The notes beneath the pieces are model-generated. The model did no database searches, was not told where the DNA came from, and saw only the letters and a program-made list of their open reading frames with translations. From Balanoglossus misakiensis (taxonomy: Eukaryota; Hemichordata), in the NCBI GenBank assembly GCA_040954595.2, contig CM082596.2, positions 5,890,001 to 5,954,000 of the forward strand: a stretch of 64,000 bases of DNA, given 5' to 3'. Position numbers and translations under genes: made by a program. This document shows, piece after piece, positions 1 through 13,400 of the stretch. How positions within the stretch are numbered: the first letter of the stretch is position 1; every line of letters starts with the position of its first letter.

Positions 1-3000
1 AAGTGCTACCTTAACATACCAGTACATGTATGGCAAACATTAATACAGAAGTCACTGAAGGGCAGACATTGAAACCTTTAATTATATAGTATCACTCTGC
101 AGTAGAGATACCTTGGTATCTGTTATGGTGATAACCCTTCCACCCCCAGTTCCCTGTAAAGAGGTCCAACATTGCCATGGCAAGCAATGGAGTTGGAATA
201 AACCATGGTGGTGGAAGGGTTCCATACATACTTGGGACTTTTCAGCACTGGAGGGGTTATTAATGTGCAGACAGTTTTTCTGCTGTGTGTATAGACCTCC
301 TGACACTCTGACAATATTGACACAGACATTGTTGACACAGATGTTGACACAAACGTTATAAACAACTTTAACCAGTCCAAAAAAAAAGTCCAGGACAAAA
401 AAACATACTCATCATTTGTCACTGAAAGAGGAGAATTTGGAACTGATGTCATAAAAATTACGATCTCATTCCATCTTTGTATTGATTATCAAAAATTTAA
501 ATGTTTTTTGTTTGCATGCAAGGACGTGTCTGGGCAAAACTTGTTATTTCTGGACAGGTTTTGAAAGCTGATAACTTCTCTGTCATGCAGTGTACTGGCT
601 TGACCAGGTTAATTTACTTTGATGGCAGGGTGAACTTTTATGACGTGAACTTTTCTGACATGACGGTATGAGACAGCTGCAAGTTCCCATTCATTGTATA
701 AATGATTAGGAAGTCAGTTTCTGACTTCACTAGTCCATTTCTTTGTACTTCTTTATCAGCTGGTTCTAATATTAGACCACCACATCATTGAACTATTGGT
801 GAATATTAAAATTATTAATACATCCATCTGTATGATCTAAGTATTTATATTGTATACTGTCTCATTTTTTCTATATATGGAAATATTTGGTTCCAAAGTG
901 CAGTGATCTCGATGCACAAAGTGTTGGACTGTCTCAGTCTGTTAGTTTTATGCCTATATATACGTGACACAACTTGCGATGAGATATTGTCAAAGTCGTG
1001 ATTGGCACACAAATCATTGTATTAGCCCCGGTGCGCGTGATCGCGGTGTTTGTGATGTGACCGCTACAGTTTCCAGTGCGGAGACCGACAAGGTTTTTCT
1101 AAACTGACAGCTTATTGTTCTGAAGCTGGACCTGTTCTGTCTGTCCTTGGCCTTCGTGCCAATTTTATTCCTGAAATTTTACTGCTTTAGAATTGGATGC
1201 GATGTAAGGTCATTCGATGCAGCTAGTAAGGTCATTGTTCTACAAAGTATCAGCTGAACTGTTCAACTCTAATACTCATCTAGAATTCTGATGAAGGTGA
1301 CAATGACGTGAATAAACTGTTGGATACGTTTACATGTCTGGAGTCGTCAATTCAAAGAGTTTCTGTGACTTTTACATTGCTTGATCATTAAGGAACCAGC
1401 TTATTTGTAAAATCTCTACTTTTTTATATTTCCATTATATTTTCCCCATCATATCAATTATGTGTTTACCAGATTGTTTTCTTTCATTTTGAATTCACTC
1501 TTCATTAGTGTATGTCCTTGGGCAAGGTATTTCATCCTATAAATGGGCTATATTTTTAATACAGTTTAATATCATTTTGCATTTAATGTGATAGGTTTGT
1601 GAGAGTGGTAATTTAAGACTGTTGGAAATCAGTGACACAAAAGACAGCAATCTATAAAATATATCATCACAAAGCTCTTTTATTTATTTTATCCATCATT
1701 TTGTGATGATATATTTCATAAATTGCCATCTTTTGTGTTGCTGATATCCAGTGGTCTCAAATTATCAATCTTAGAATCCTATCCCATTGAACGCAAAATG
1801 ATATTGAACTGTTTTAAAAACTGATATTCTCATATGAAAATTGAGACTTAATAATTAACTGTGTTTGTATATCACAGAAGATGGCTGCTAAGTTTCAAAA
1901 TGAAAATGGATATAGAAGAATATATTTTGGCCGAGCATATATGTCAATTACTGCTAACATTGTCAATACCAGATAGCATGCTATTACAGGACTGAGATAA
2001 TGTAATTGATAGCATGAACTGTGAACTTTACATGAAGGGTTAGAGAAAGATTAAACAGAATCAAATAAATCAATAGAATTGGTCATTTTTATTGCAAAGG
2101 TACACAAATTTAAAAGAATACCAGTGTCACCTGATTTTATACAAAGCCAGCAGTATATTCGAAGGTCTAATCTGATAGGTACACACCTGGTGTACATAAA
2201 GAAAATAGCCAATCAGGGGTCATCTTTACAAGGCTGTCGTGTTGTTCGGGGGCAGTCAGCGGTGACAGTTTTGCAGAGAAATATTGCTTATGTCATCAAA
2301 GTTAATCCCTTCACCCTTTGTTCAGTATTTGGTATCTGGTCTTTATACAATCATGCTTTTGAACATTTCATTGAAAATGCTGAAATATGGCCATCACACA
2401 AAAATGATAATAATTGGCTTTTGATATTTTTGGCTGGATCATTTTCCTCATTTTGAACAAAACTATGTTTCATTGCCAACAGGTGTGTGTGGACATGTGT
2501 GTATACTTAGTGGAAACAACATTTTCCTCCAAGACAACCACAGTAATTGTACTGTGTACCGTGTACCTATTAAATCAGTTCACACTTTTTTTTATTAAGT
2601 GATATGTACACACTCTTTTGTGCAGAAACTGTACCGTGATAGTAATGATGATCATTCTCCCCCGAGGATGCTATTTTTCACTGGTTAAGTTACGAGTTCT
2701 TAAACTTGTTAACATTTCCCCCTACAAAGAGGCTGTTCTTGTTCATGTTTGCCAGCTATGTGAAGTGGTTTGAACCCTGGTAACCTCTGTGATCACTCTG
2801 TATGAGGACAATATTGGCATTGTTTAAGATTGGTCAGATAGCGAAAATACCTGAGGGGGAAACTGGGTTGTCGTAGTCAGAGGTGGTCAGAGTGCGAGTC
2901 TGGAGCAGGGTTTCTGGTAGATCTGAAATATTGCTAGAGAATGTTTGGAAAAGAGAAGAGAATCTTCCAAGACGAGGTAAGAGATTATAAAGAAGGCTAC

Positions 3001-6000
3001 CCAAGGAGTTCAGAGAAATGGAATATGCGGTAGAGTATCCCATTGGAGGCAAGTGAAGATGAACGATGCGTCAGGATTCTAGGGACAAAGTTGTTATATT
3101 TGGATATTGTTTCGGTTACTCTGTTCTGTTTCCTCCAGAGTCTAGAAACACACGTTGCTGATGACATGCAGGAATGTCTCATTTATTGCATCATCTAAAT
3201 GAATGGATGCATCATCAATCTTGGTTCATCCAGTGTGGCAATTCTATCAAAACCTCTTACTTGTTTGTCATGACATTCAAGCAGCCTTAGGGACACAAGC
3301 ATTTATAGGTGTGTATAGTCACAAATACCTGTCTGTGTGTGGCACTGTTGTGTAAAAAAGTTGACTTTTATAAAATCAACTCACAACAGGCTGATTATAA
3401 CCAGGCAATATAGTTGCCATGGATACTTGTTACCGTTGGAAACTCTGTTAATGTTTCCATTAATGCGCTGGTTTGGGGTTACCTATATTTACTTCTTTAC
3501 TTATTTGCTTACTTGTATTTTGTAAGACAGTATCATAAATTCAGGTGAGCTAAAAACTATGGTGGTTTCCCATGGCCAACTGGAAGTTTTTTTCATTAAT
3601 TACAATTTATTTAATGTGTCAAAATCTTAAAATATTCCCCAAATTCCTATTTTGAAAGTTTGCTTCAGCCTGGTTGGTCAGAACAAGTTATTTGCATGTG
3701 TTAACTACCACATTGTTATGCAAATGTTACCTGTGACCCTTTGTGAACTTTGACATCTTGTTCATTGATGCGGAAGGTGCCATTTCTGTCACGCGTAAAT
3801 CAGTGCTTATCACTTTTAGCTGAATTCTGATCGCGATCAAACCACTGTGATCAAGTCTTGGTACGTATATAGACCTTTTGTCATTTATCGGAAATCGATC
3901 AAACATACAATTTGCCCTTCAAAGCTTTGGGCCGACCAAAAAATAGCTGTAGCATAAAGAATGTTCGTTGACATAATCGTTTTATTTCAAATCCCTTTTT
4001 CGTCGGTTGAAAGATTGCAGACGACAAAAATCATTCCAGACACCTTTCCACTGAAGTCTCTGTGAGACCTATAGTTCAGTTCAACTTCTGAACCGAAGTA
4101 TTCGTTCCTACATGCACCGGTATGTACCAGTAACATCAGCCAACGATGCGTGTGCCGATCGATTTCATGTAGATTTCAGGGAAACGTGAGAGGATGGAAG
4201 GCAAACTTTGTTTTGATTGTGCAGTAAGATGTTTCTGAAACTTCCTTGGTATATGTTGGCATGTTATTGAGTTTGATCGCTTCAACTTGCTAACAAATTG
4301 TGCAGTTTATCCTTGGCTTGGGTGCCAGGATGTATTTTCTGACAAAACTTTGATTTCGATCGCGCCTTGTCGAAGATTTATTTCGTAACCTAGCAATTGT
4401 AAACAATAAGCGGGATGTGAAATCTACTATCTCTGTGTCACCATGGTGACAAGTTCATCAACGTATGACTCGGACCACTTGTACTTTCTCATGTTTGTCC
4501 GAGCTCTACGCCCAAAGCCTTGATTTCAAAATAGGTCACTGTCAAGTAATATTACAAATGATTTTCTTTTCGACTCACAACGTGACTGTCAAAAAAGTGC
4601 ATGTGTCTGGGCTGAGATCTAATCAGAAATGACAGTCTGGTACTTCAGATGCCATATATGGCAAAATGATACAGTTGTCTTTTTGGCTGTACTGAGGTAC
4701 TCATGTCAAAGGGCTACTGTAATGATGCCATAGTATACAACTATTGAAGTAACCCACCCTTGAACAAAACTGTTTGCATTCACAGCCAAGTCGACAACCA
4801 AACTCAATGTCAGATGCAGGGTTGGTATTAAGTGCCTCTTTTGCATATTTCATTATTCAGGGCCAACTGTTCTAAAAATTTAAGTGGACCCCATTGTGCA
4901 TCTCCAGCAGCTCTGTTGTGCTGGTATATATGTTCAGCTGGGACTCAAACAATCCTGCAATCAGGTTGTCCCCTTGCACCAATACAGTAGACAATTCTGG
5001 TAAATTTGATCTGTAGTCTGACATCGCCCTTCTCCTCACTGACCCTGACAACGCGAGACCTAACCCTGCCCAGATGTTGCCCCTTTAGATTTAACTTTCA
5101 AAATTGGATCAGTGATATTCTCATGTATCAGTTTACTACTCCACCGGTCATTTTCACTGTATAATTTCCAAAAACTAGAAACAGTTACTGAACTTTAAAC
5201 ATGATATATCATAGTAATGCTGTCTGTCCCAATTGTTTTTCCCTTAAAAAATCTGTCCATTTCGTGTTCTGAGTTTGGAGATATTTTCAAATTAGTTCTG
5301 TGTTGATGACGCTCAATGCCTTCCGTAATCTCATCATGTACGGTTGGCCATGCATCCACAATGATCTTGTGTGGCTTCCCCACATTCCTGCCACCAGGCT
5401 CACTTGTTGTTTTCTGCTCTACAAACTAGGTTGACATTTTTGGAATGCAGCCATCAAGAATGGTGATGTTCAGAACTGCCAGGCTTTTGTTACTGTTTAA
5501 AAGTTGACATCAAGGTTGAAATTTCTCCCAAATGTACAGACATTTCCATATATGACAAATGTTTAACACAACCAGCAAAAGACTAGCTTATTCTGATTGT
5601 CCTAAACAATAATGTACATGTTTTAATTTGCACAAAGAGCGGACAAAACTCTGACAAAATAGGCATGTTTTATTGACTTATGATTATAAGTTAAAAAAAA
5701 AAAGAATATAATTTTCACACATGATTCGTATTGAAATTATTTATCAAATTGCCAATTTGCACTTTTTAATATTGACTTATTCAAGCTATTGCCTTCTTAG
5801 TGAGTCAAGACAAAAATCTGATAGGGCATGGTATATTTTGTGGTTCACTGAGACCAACTCAAGGTACATTTACCATGCAAAACACTCAGAGTTTGATATC
5901 TTTTTGAGTCATTTTCCGGGGATTTGCCAGACAGACTAAAGATCGAGGAATCTGATTGGCAGGGATCATGAAGTGAACTGACTGGTGTCCTCTTTACACG

Positions 6001-7434
6001 TTCCATATTTGGCATGCGATAGCAAACAGCATAGCTCTATTTATGGTTACAGATAACATACCAAGTAAGGGGCCCAGAGAGCACTATTCTTCAATCACAT
6101 AAAAGACTACAGATTAGGAAAAAAAGTTTTTTTCAGAAAAACTTTATAGTATTTATAACTTTTTAAAACTATGCTTTTGAATGTCTGCTTGTGAAGTTTG
6201 AACTAGTTATTGAAAGTGCATGAGGTATCGGTGGGCGGGAGATCAAATATCTGCAGTTTTGCAAAACCCTTGTTAGCATCGGTCAGGTCAACCAGTGAGA
6301 GACGCTGCACATAAACATGAAGTGTGTGACAGGCAGATCAGCGTCGGGTCCGTCAGCTGATGTCACTTTCTATTTCTGTGCCGTCAGATCCATCTAATGT
6401 CAGCTTTGTAAGACAAGAGAGAGAAGTTTGGCTACTTGTAAGGTATGGTGTGCTTTGAAATTGTGGTACCAAAAGAACAAAAACTGCTCCTGGAGTTAGA
6501 CTTTATCGTCTAAGATCCGTTGTGAGTAGTTTTTGTACTGTGAGAAGTTGGTATGTTTCCCAGAGATCTCTGAAATATCTTTGTGTTGCAGAGTTTGAAC
6601 TTGGAGTGTTTATCGTAATCGTTCTCTAATGGCCTAGCATTCTTCGGAGACCATAAATTGAGAAGGATTTTGCCGTGCACATGAAGTTGTAAATAACGTC
6701 TCTGAGTTGTCAAGAATCGGCATCGGGTGTTCTTTGTCATGTTTTCATGTTTGCAAACAAAAGTGGGCAATCTGTTTGGAATCCCACTGTGTCCTCACTT
6801 GGCCTTGATTTTTTATTTGTCAGTGTCTTTTGAAGCGGTCCCTGCCTAAGCTCGTTGGAATGCATACTGTCTTGTTGACTGCCAGGTTGACATCAATCTC
6901 ACTCTGAACTAGGTTTTCACAATACAGACTGACTAGCATGGTGAACCAAGTATGTTATTCATGCTGTTATAGACCATCATGCTCAGCCTGGCAGTGTCTT
7001 CCTGCAAAGCATACTTGGTAAACTTCAGTAAAACACACGTCACCAAAAGATAGAACAAAGTTAAAAACCTGAGTTATGTCATCCAGCATAATAGATAATT
7101 ATTGTACTATTGATAATGACAGTCCCCCCTTTCATCTCTGCTCGTTGGAACAGTCTCATTGGTTTCATTGGTATGTTACGAACCCACCACTGATGGGAAG
7201 GAGGGGGGATCCATTTACTTCAGACGTAATCACTATCTCTGATTATGTCTGATGTCAGACATAGTAATTTGATTCAGTCATTGGCAGAAAATTACTATAA
7301 TGACCCTTTGAACTGATGAGTCCCGATAAAGTGATTCCATTCATGGTTTGTAATAATCTAATTATCTTTACTCTGTCTAGACTAGCTTGTAAACAAGGCT
7401 TTAAACTGGGTGTTTTGTTTTTGTTTGTTTACAG
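1..7434. other. Non-coding upstream region, probable first intron or 5' flank of SVIL
   Basis: No stretch here shows splice sites plus a coherent reading frame. The open frames present are short and AT-rich with no recognisable protein. The first SVIL exon found (7435) needs one leading base from an upstream exon, so at least one more exon should exist, here or left of the window. A short ATG frame at 4196 ends at a GTAAGA donor but in phase 0, which does not fit. The only structured element seen is the inverted repeat at 1551-1823. Confidence 0.5.
1551..1823. repeat. Long imperfect inverted repeat (foldback/MITE-like)
   Basis: The left arm (about 1551-1673) is the reverse complement of the right arm (about 1700-1823), with mismatches and small indels, around a loop of about 26 bases. 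Matching blocks include the loop-proximal ATATATCATCACAAA, the central ACACAAAAGA and the outer AATATCATTTTGC. No transposase frame lies inside. This fits a non-autonomous foldback DNA element or a folded remnant of one. Arm ends and target-site duplication cannot be fixed by eye. Confidence 0.7.
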
Positions 7435-7483
7435 ATCCCAGCAGCCCTGGCTCACCTAGGAGCAGGCAACATCTAGTAGAAAG
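7435..7483 (+). CDS. SVIL: SVIL exon, most N-terminal found
   Basis: A 49-nt exon between a TTGTTTACAG acceptor and a GTAAGT donor. Read in the frame set by the downstream exons it gives a Pro/Ser/Arg peptide, [15 protein letters not shown], completed to Arg across the donor. It resembles the Asp-Pro-Ala-Ser-Pro stretch near residue 45 of vertebrate supervillin. It has no in-frame ATG, so translation starts upstream, or at the ATG in the next exon if these are partly 5' UTR. Confidence 0.7.
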
Positions 7484-10400
7484 GTAAGTTGAAATTCTTT
7501 TCAATTTGTTGAAGCGTATTTACTCTGATTGCGATGTGCACCCATTTTAACATGAAAATTGAATAATGAATAAATTATAAGAGGGGGTATTGATGATGCA
7601 AGTCAAACATCAACAATCCTCTCCATTATATAACAAGTAAATCCATGCATATTTCTAAATTTATAAACACTCAAAACATCTGCTATTAAATCAGAAAAAG
7701 TACTTATCATTTTGGTATACAAAGTATTTGTATAGACTCTGTCTGATTTAAGCGATTACATTGTAGCTCACCATCTTGGCATTATTTGCTCCATAAAATC
7801 AATATGTTGAGCTTCTAACACACAAACAAATCTTAGCCCTTCAGATCAGAGAAAAACGTTTCCCCAGTCTGACCCTAACCTCTGGTCACAGTATAGATGC
7901 AGTGTTTCTGTGTAATAAATGGGAATGTTTATATTGCAATTTTCTGTTGCACACACACGGTCCGTCCCCTGACAGATGTGCCAATTTATTTCAACAATGC
8001 CAGATGGTTCCCTGTCGGATCTTGCAAAGCCATTCCCATGAAATGCAACATTGAGTCAATGAATTTGGAATGTGTTTTTTTTTTGCCTCGAGTGACACCG
8101 GAGAATGGCAGTCTTGTAAATGACCTCAGAAGTAGGCCTTCCTCTTAATATTTCTTATCGCACTGGGCGACTACCTCAAGATTACCTACCAGCTGAAACC
8201 ACAGTCTCTAAGAACCAAGACAGTTGTTAGCAATGCTATAAATTCATAAATCATGCTATTTTGTCTTCCAACATTTTTTAAAAGCCACTGACACAACGAG
8301 TATAACTTTTTACCATCACTGAGTAACCATGAAATTTATGCATGTCAACTTTAATAAAAATATTCTGATTCCCAATGTGGGTGACTTTTCACATCATAAG
8401 ACGTTGAATATTTACATCAGCCATTTTGAGCTTCCGGTGAATCCTCTAGTCCATACCAACAAAGTACATTAAACATTTAGAAAAGGAGATTATTGACAAG
8501 ATTATTATGTTTTCTCACTTTTTGGCTGTTTTGATCTTATTTCAGCTTGTCGCAAATCCAATAAAAACTTAAGCTGTATTTTATTCCGTTCCCTGCCCTC
8601 ACTCTCCTCATCCAGATCCTTGACTTTTAGATTTTATTGGAATGAATAGTTTCACCCATCATTTGATTCTTCATGGCAGCTTTCACGATCACTGTGCCCT
8701 AAACTAGCCAAAGAATTTCCCGGAGATAGCTATTAAAACCTCTTGCTAACAACTAAAACATCTGAACTACGTCAGGCCAGTTCAATGCTCAAAGAAAACA
8801 ACTGTGATTTTTGCCGGATTGACGTGAACATGTCAAATTAATTGTCACAGCTCTGTCATCTTGTAGCTACTGTACTTCCAACACATGGTTAGTGTCACGT
8901 TCGACTTTTATGGAAAATCAAGTTGACCCTACATGTATGGTGACTCAGTAAATTGACTTTTAGTCGGAAGTATATCTGATAAAGCATCTACCACTCTGGG
9001 TTTCATTCAGACATACTTCATGACTGCTGAGAGAGCCCAGTATCAGTTAGATTGTCCACAGTCAAAAATGTTAAAAGTAGTATTTGGTTTGATATTTTAA
9101 TGGTACACATACTTAGTGTAGACACTATCATGAATGCCACAGTGCTAACCACCCACTCTGCCTTCAACTTGCATTGGAGAGTGCCACAGATAATTCGCAA
9201 CTTTCAATTTTGGAAGCTCCATTAGCTATTTTATCAGCATAGTTTTTGGCCACTAAAGCTTGATGAAATGCCCAGTATTTATCTTAATACTAAAAACAGT
9301 CCATGCACAATTGTACATGTTATGTGTTTGGACTGGTGTTTGGCATAATCTGCCATTCACAATGCAAGTATCTTTATGTACATTTGTAATTGTATAAATA
9401 ATTCATAATAACGATATACATGATTTTTCATATTATTTTTTGACCCTAGGAAACATTGTGGAAGTAATCAACAAACATCTGTTGGAGAGAGTAACCTTGG
9501 AGATGAAGAAATGTCACGCACAGGTAAATAGATAATACTGCTCAGCTGGCAGATGAGATGATGTACAGTTTGGATATTTTCATTGCATATTTATCATGAT
9601 CTTTGGCCATGCATAATTCATTTAGCGTCATACAGTGAACCAGATCAGGAACATGCGTGATACAGAATTTGAATTGTCTCAGTAGAAACAAAACTATGTG
9701 TATTAATGAGTACAGATAAACAAGCTGTTTTTTGTTTTGTTTTATACTGTTGTCAGGAGACTTGTTTGGCACCTTGCACCCAAAGAATGCTTCAGTAGCC
9801 TTATAATTGACAAATGAAAAGAATTATTGTAAGCTTGACATAAACATATTTCAATGCTTCGAATATTACCATTATATCTTATTCGTTATTCAGTTCAGTA
9901 TACTTCCCTACATGTACATGTAGTTGGGTAACATAGATCTAAGGTTATCATAGCTGCAGGACAAAATGGAATATTTTTTACAACCTATCATTTTAATCAT
10001 GACACGCTAATGATTCAATTTATGAAATTAATCCATTTATCAATTTATCTCGGGAGTCGGGGGGCAACCTGCAGAAATGTGACACTGCAATGATTCAGAC
10101 TACATGTAATATCAGATTGGTTTCTCCCTGTCGCATTTGGATTATTAGTGTTTGTGTAATGTGTTAGACGGGCCAGCTCTGGGAACTATTGCATTTCGAG
10201 AAACTTAATAACGACAGGTTATTACTGAAAAGGACCCCAAGCGCACACGACAGATCACAGAGTATGCAAAGGATGAGTCACCAAACAGTGATAGGTGGTG
10301 AATCATCGATCGTGGCTGTGATGATTGAAAATGCAGAGAATAGATGGCAATAGAAGATGGCTAGTCGCAACGTTTTTGATTAAGATACCAGTGACATGCT

Positions 10401-13400
10401 GATTTGGCAATGCTGTGGTAGAAACTGACAGTCACACACATGGTCTCATCACGTTGAATAATCTGCAGTCACGAGCCCAAAAATGGTTGCAATGTCCACC
10501 TCAGCCCCAGCTAGTGACACACCAATTAAAATGTGTACAGTCTGTTGAGCATGTAGCCTGGATTACATTTGTAAGTCTATGCGATTGAGTGACTTGCAGG
10601 TTGCAATGTATCATTGGATCAAAGGAGGATATAGTCGCTGGTTCAGGTGTTTCAAATCCTGATCTCCATTTCACTGTGTTGGGCCAATAAAGCCATCGAT
10701 AACAGTAGACTTAACCAAAGTGTAGAGGTATTAGTGAAATAAATTACACTAATCTTACTTCAGACCAATGAGTGTAATAGATACAGTCAGTGAAATCAAC
10801 ATACAATGTATGTGTCTGCAATCAGGGCCTGGGAGTTCTCCCTAGAAATATTACTTATTTGCATAACACTAATTAATTGTTATGGTAATTAGTTTCTGTT
10901 GTTAACTTAGATTTATAATAATACTCTTTAATAGCTCTGGGAAGAGCACGGTATCATTTAGCTTGAAAGAAAATCTGAGTTGTAGCGAAGATCATTTATC
11001 AACGTAAAAATGACAGTCTGTGTTTATGTAGATTGGATGAGATTGGGTTTTCTCTCTGAGTTTTTGTAGAAAGGGGTTCCTTTGAGGGTTCAAAGGTCAG
11101 CTGTCTTCTCCCACATGACAATAGCACACCATCAGTCATCAATTTATGTCAATGAAGCACACAGCTAGCAACTGGGAGATGGTTTGGTTAAACATTAGAC
11201 AGTTCTGACTGCATTGGATCAGACAAATGTCAAAGTTATTTCACATCATTTTCAGGATGCAGTTTCTTCTTGGATTTTTGCATTTAACATTTAATGTCCT
11301 TTTTCCCCTTTGCTGCAGTTTCAAAGTTACGAGAAAAAATAACCAGTGAGAAACCTTTGGCAACCTCAGCAGAGAGACGGCGCGCTTTGTTCGGTGATGT
11401 CGGCCGGTCTTCCAGTCACCCGATTACCCCCAAGAAAACAGAGACCGAAGTCATCGGTTGGAATGAGCAAAACCGGGACTCGGATTCAGATCGCAGCAGC
11501 AGCAGCGGTCGCTACCGGCGACCCCGGACTAGAGAGGAAACAGAGAAGAGATATGCGCGGCTGACTTCCGATCGGAATTTGGACGCTGACTTTCCTCGCC
11601 GGCGCCTGGACAGCGATTCTTCCGATACGTCCAGAGGAGATGGGAAAGCCGATTATATCCGGAAAGGCTCTACCGCGAGCGTGGACGGCTACTCGCGGCT
11701 GAGTCCCGTCCCCAGAATAAGCGATGTTGGACAGAGTAAGAGTTTTGATCATGACGTGTCGAGGCACAGCCATTTGGAAAACAACTACAAGACCGGCTCG
11801 GGTGTCACGTCGAGGTACTCGAACGACAAATCAAAAGACGCAGAGACAGAATCGAAATACGGCAAGGATTACGAGAGGGACAGCCAAGTGTCACGGAGGG
11901 CGCTTCTCGACGGTACAGAGAAATCTGTATCGGCTCCAAGGGATAGTTTTGTCAGCCAGAGAACAGCACCTGAAGATCACCGACTCTCCCCAACGAGACA
12001 AGAGTTCGACAGGAGTTCTCCTCTGCGCAGGAGCTCACCGATAATCCGGTCAAGAGACTATGATTTCGATATCACCAGTCGGCCGTCCAGACGGCATCGC
12101 GTCGATAAGTACGATCATGATCTTGACATTTATAATCGATACAGATTGAAGGATAAGGAAGGCACGGAGGCTTCTGAAAGGACTAGAGGTGCAACTGATA
12201 GGACAGAGAGAGACTCGGATCTGTACAGGAGAGACAGACGGACGAGAGAACTTGGCGACACGAGCCACATCACATCAAACGGCGAGATTTCTCACTCCAT
12301 TCGAGAGGAGAGTCTCTCCTCGCAGGTGCCGAAATCAAGCAGAGGCGCAGACTCGGCGACTGTGCTCGGATCGCTGACCGAAAGACTCGGTTCCCAGGCG
12401 TCCGAGGACTCGTCCGAGGACAGCGATGCGAGAGCGAAACGGATAGCGCTGTACAAGGACAAACGCAGGAAGGAACTAGCGGAAAAGTACGGCATTGTTG
12501 ACGACTTGGACTTGAAAGGAGAAACGTCGACGAGGCGATTCAAATATGCAAGCCGCAGGAGCAACACGGACTTGGGCTTGACCTCTGACACCTTGAAAAG
12601 AGCAGAGGAGTTGATTTCGAAAAACAGGGAGAGGCGGGCGGCCGACAGTTCGCCGCAGCGCAGGCGGATGCAGTCAGAAGATTCCGGCCAAGCTGATGAT
12701 ACAGATTATTCGTACCTGAGGAAAAAATACGGCCTTGATCGGGACCGCAGCAGGACTACAGATACCACTGCCACAAAGAGCAAAGATGATGATGACACTC
12801 CCTCGTCTCAACGTCTGAGGAGTACAAGTTTACGTGGAGACGATTCTGATAGATCTCAGCCATCTCAGCATTCTCCAAGGGTTGACAGCCCTGGTGTGAA
12901 GGAAATCGATCATGATGACATCAGTAAGGTTGCCAAGGCAACCACGGAAACAGCACCAAGTCCTAGGTAGGTGAAGGATCAGTGTCATCATTGCCAGTAT
13001 CCTAGTAACAGTATAATGTAGTTGTAACTTTCATTTGTTTTGTCCACCGCATGTTTTGTCCATCAATAAAAAGACCGCAAATATGAAAAGTTAATTTTCT
13101 GAAGGAAACAGGGTAAATTATTTGACAGATTGAGTATACATTGTACATTAAGATTAATTTAATGTGAAAGTTTCTTCCTGTTGTTGGTTTGCGTGAAAAC
13201 CCCTGGGGGGGACCTTTCATGTCATAAAATGATGTCATGGTATTTGCGGTGAGATGCATTCAAAGCGGAAATGTCCGCATCTTGCGTAGTTCCACATCAT
13301 ATCGTGTCTCTGAAAAGATATCAATATTTCCTGCTTCTTAATGTACTCTGTGACATGATATCAACGTCCTTCACATTAATGGGGTTCAGCCTGGACTGAT

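Noticed and set aside
4196-4225. Short ATG frame followed by GTAAGA as a possible first SVIL exon
   Set aside because: Ends in phase 0, whereas the exon at 7435 requires a single carried base.
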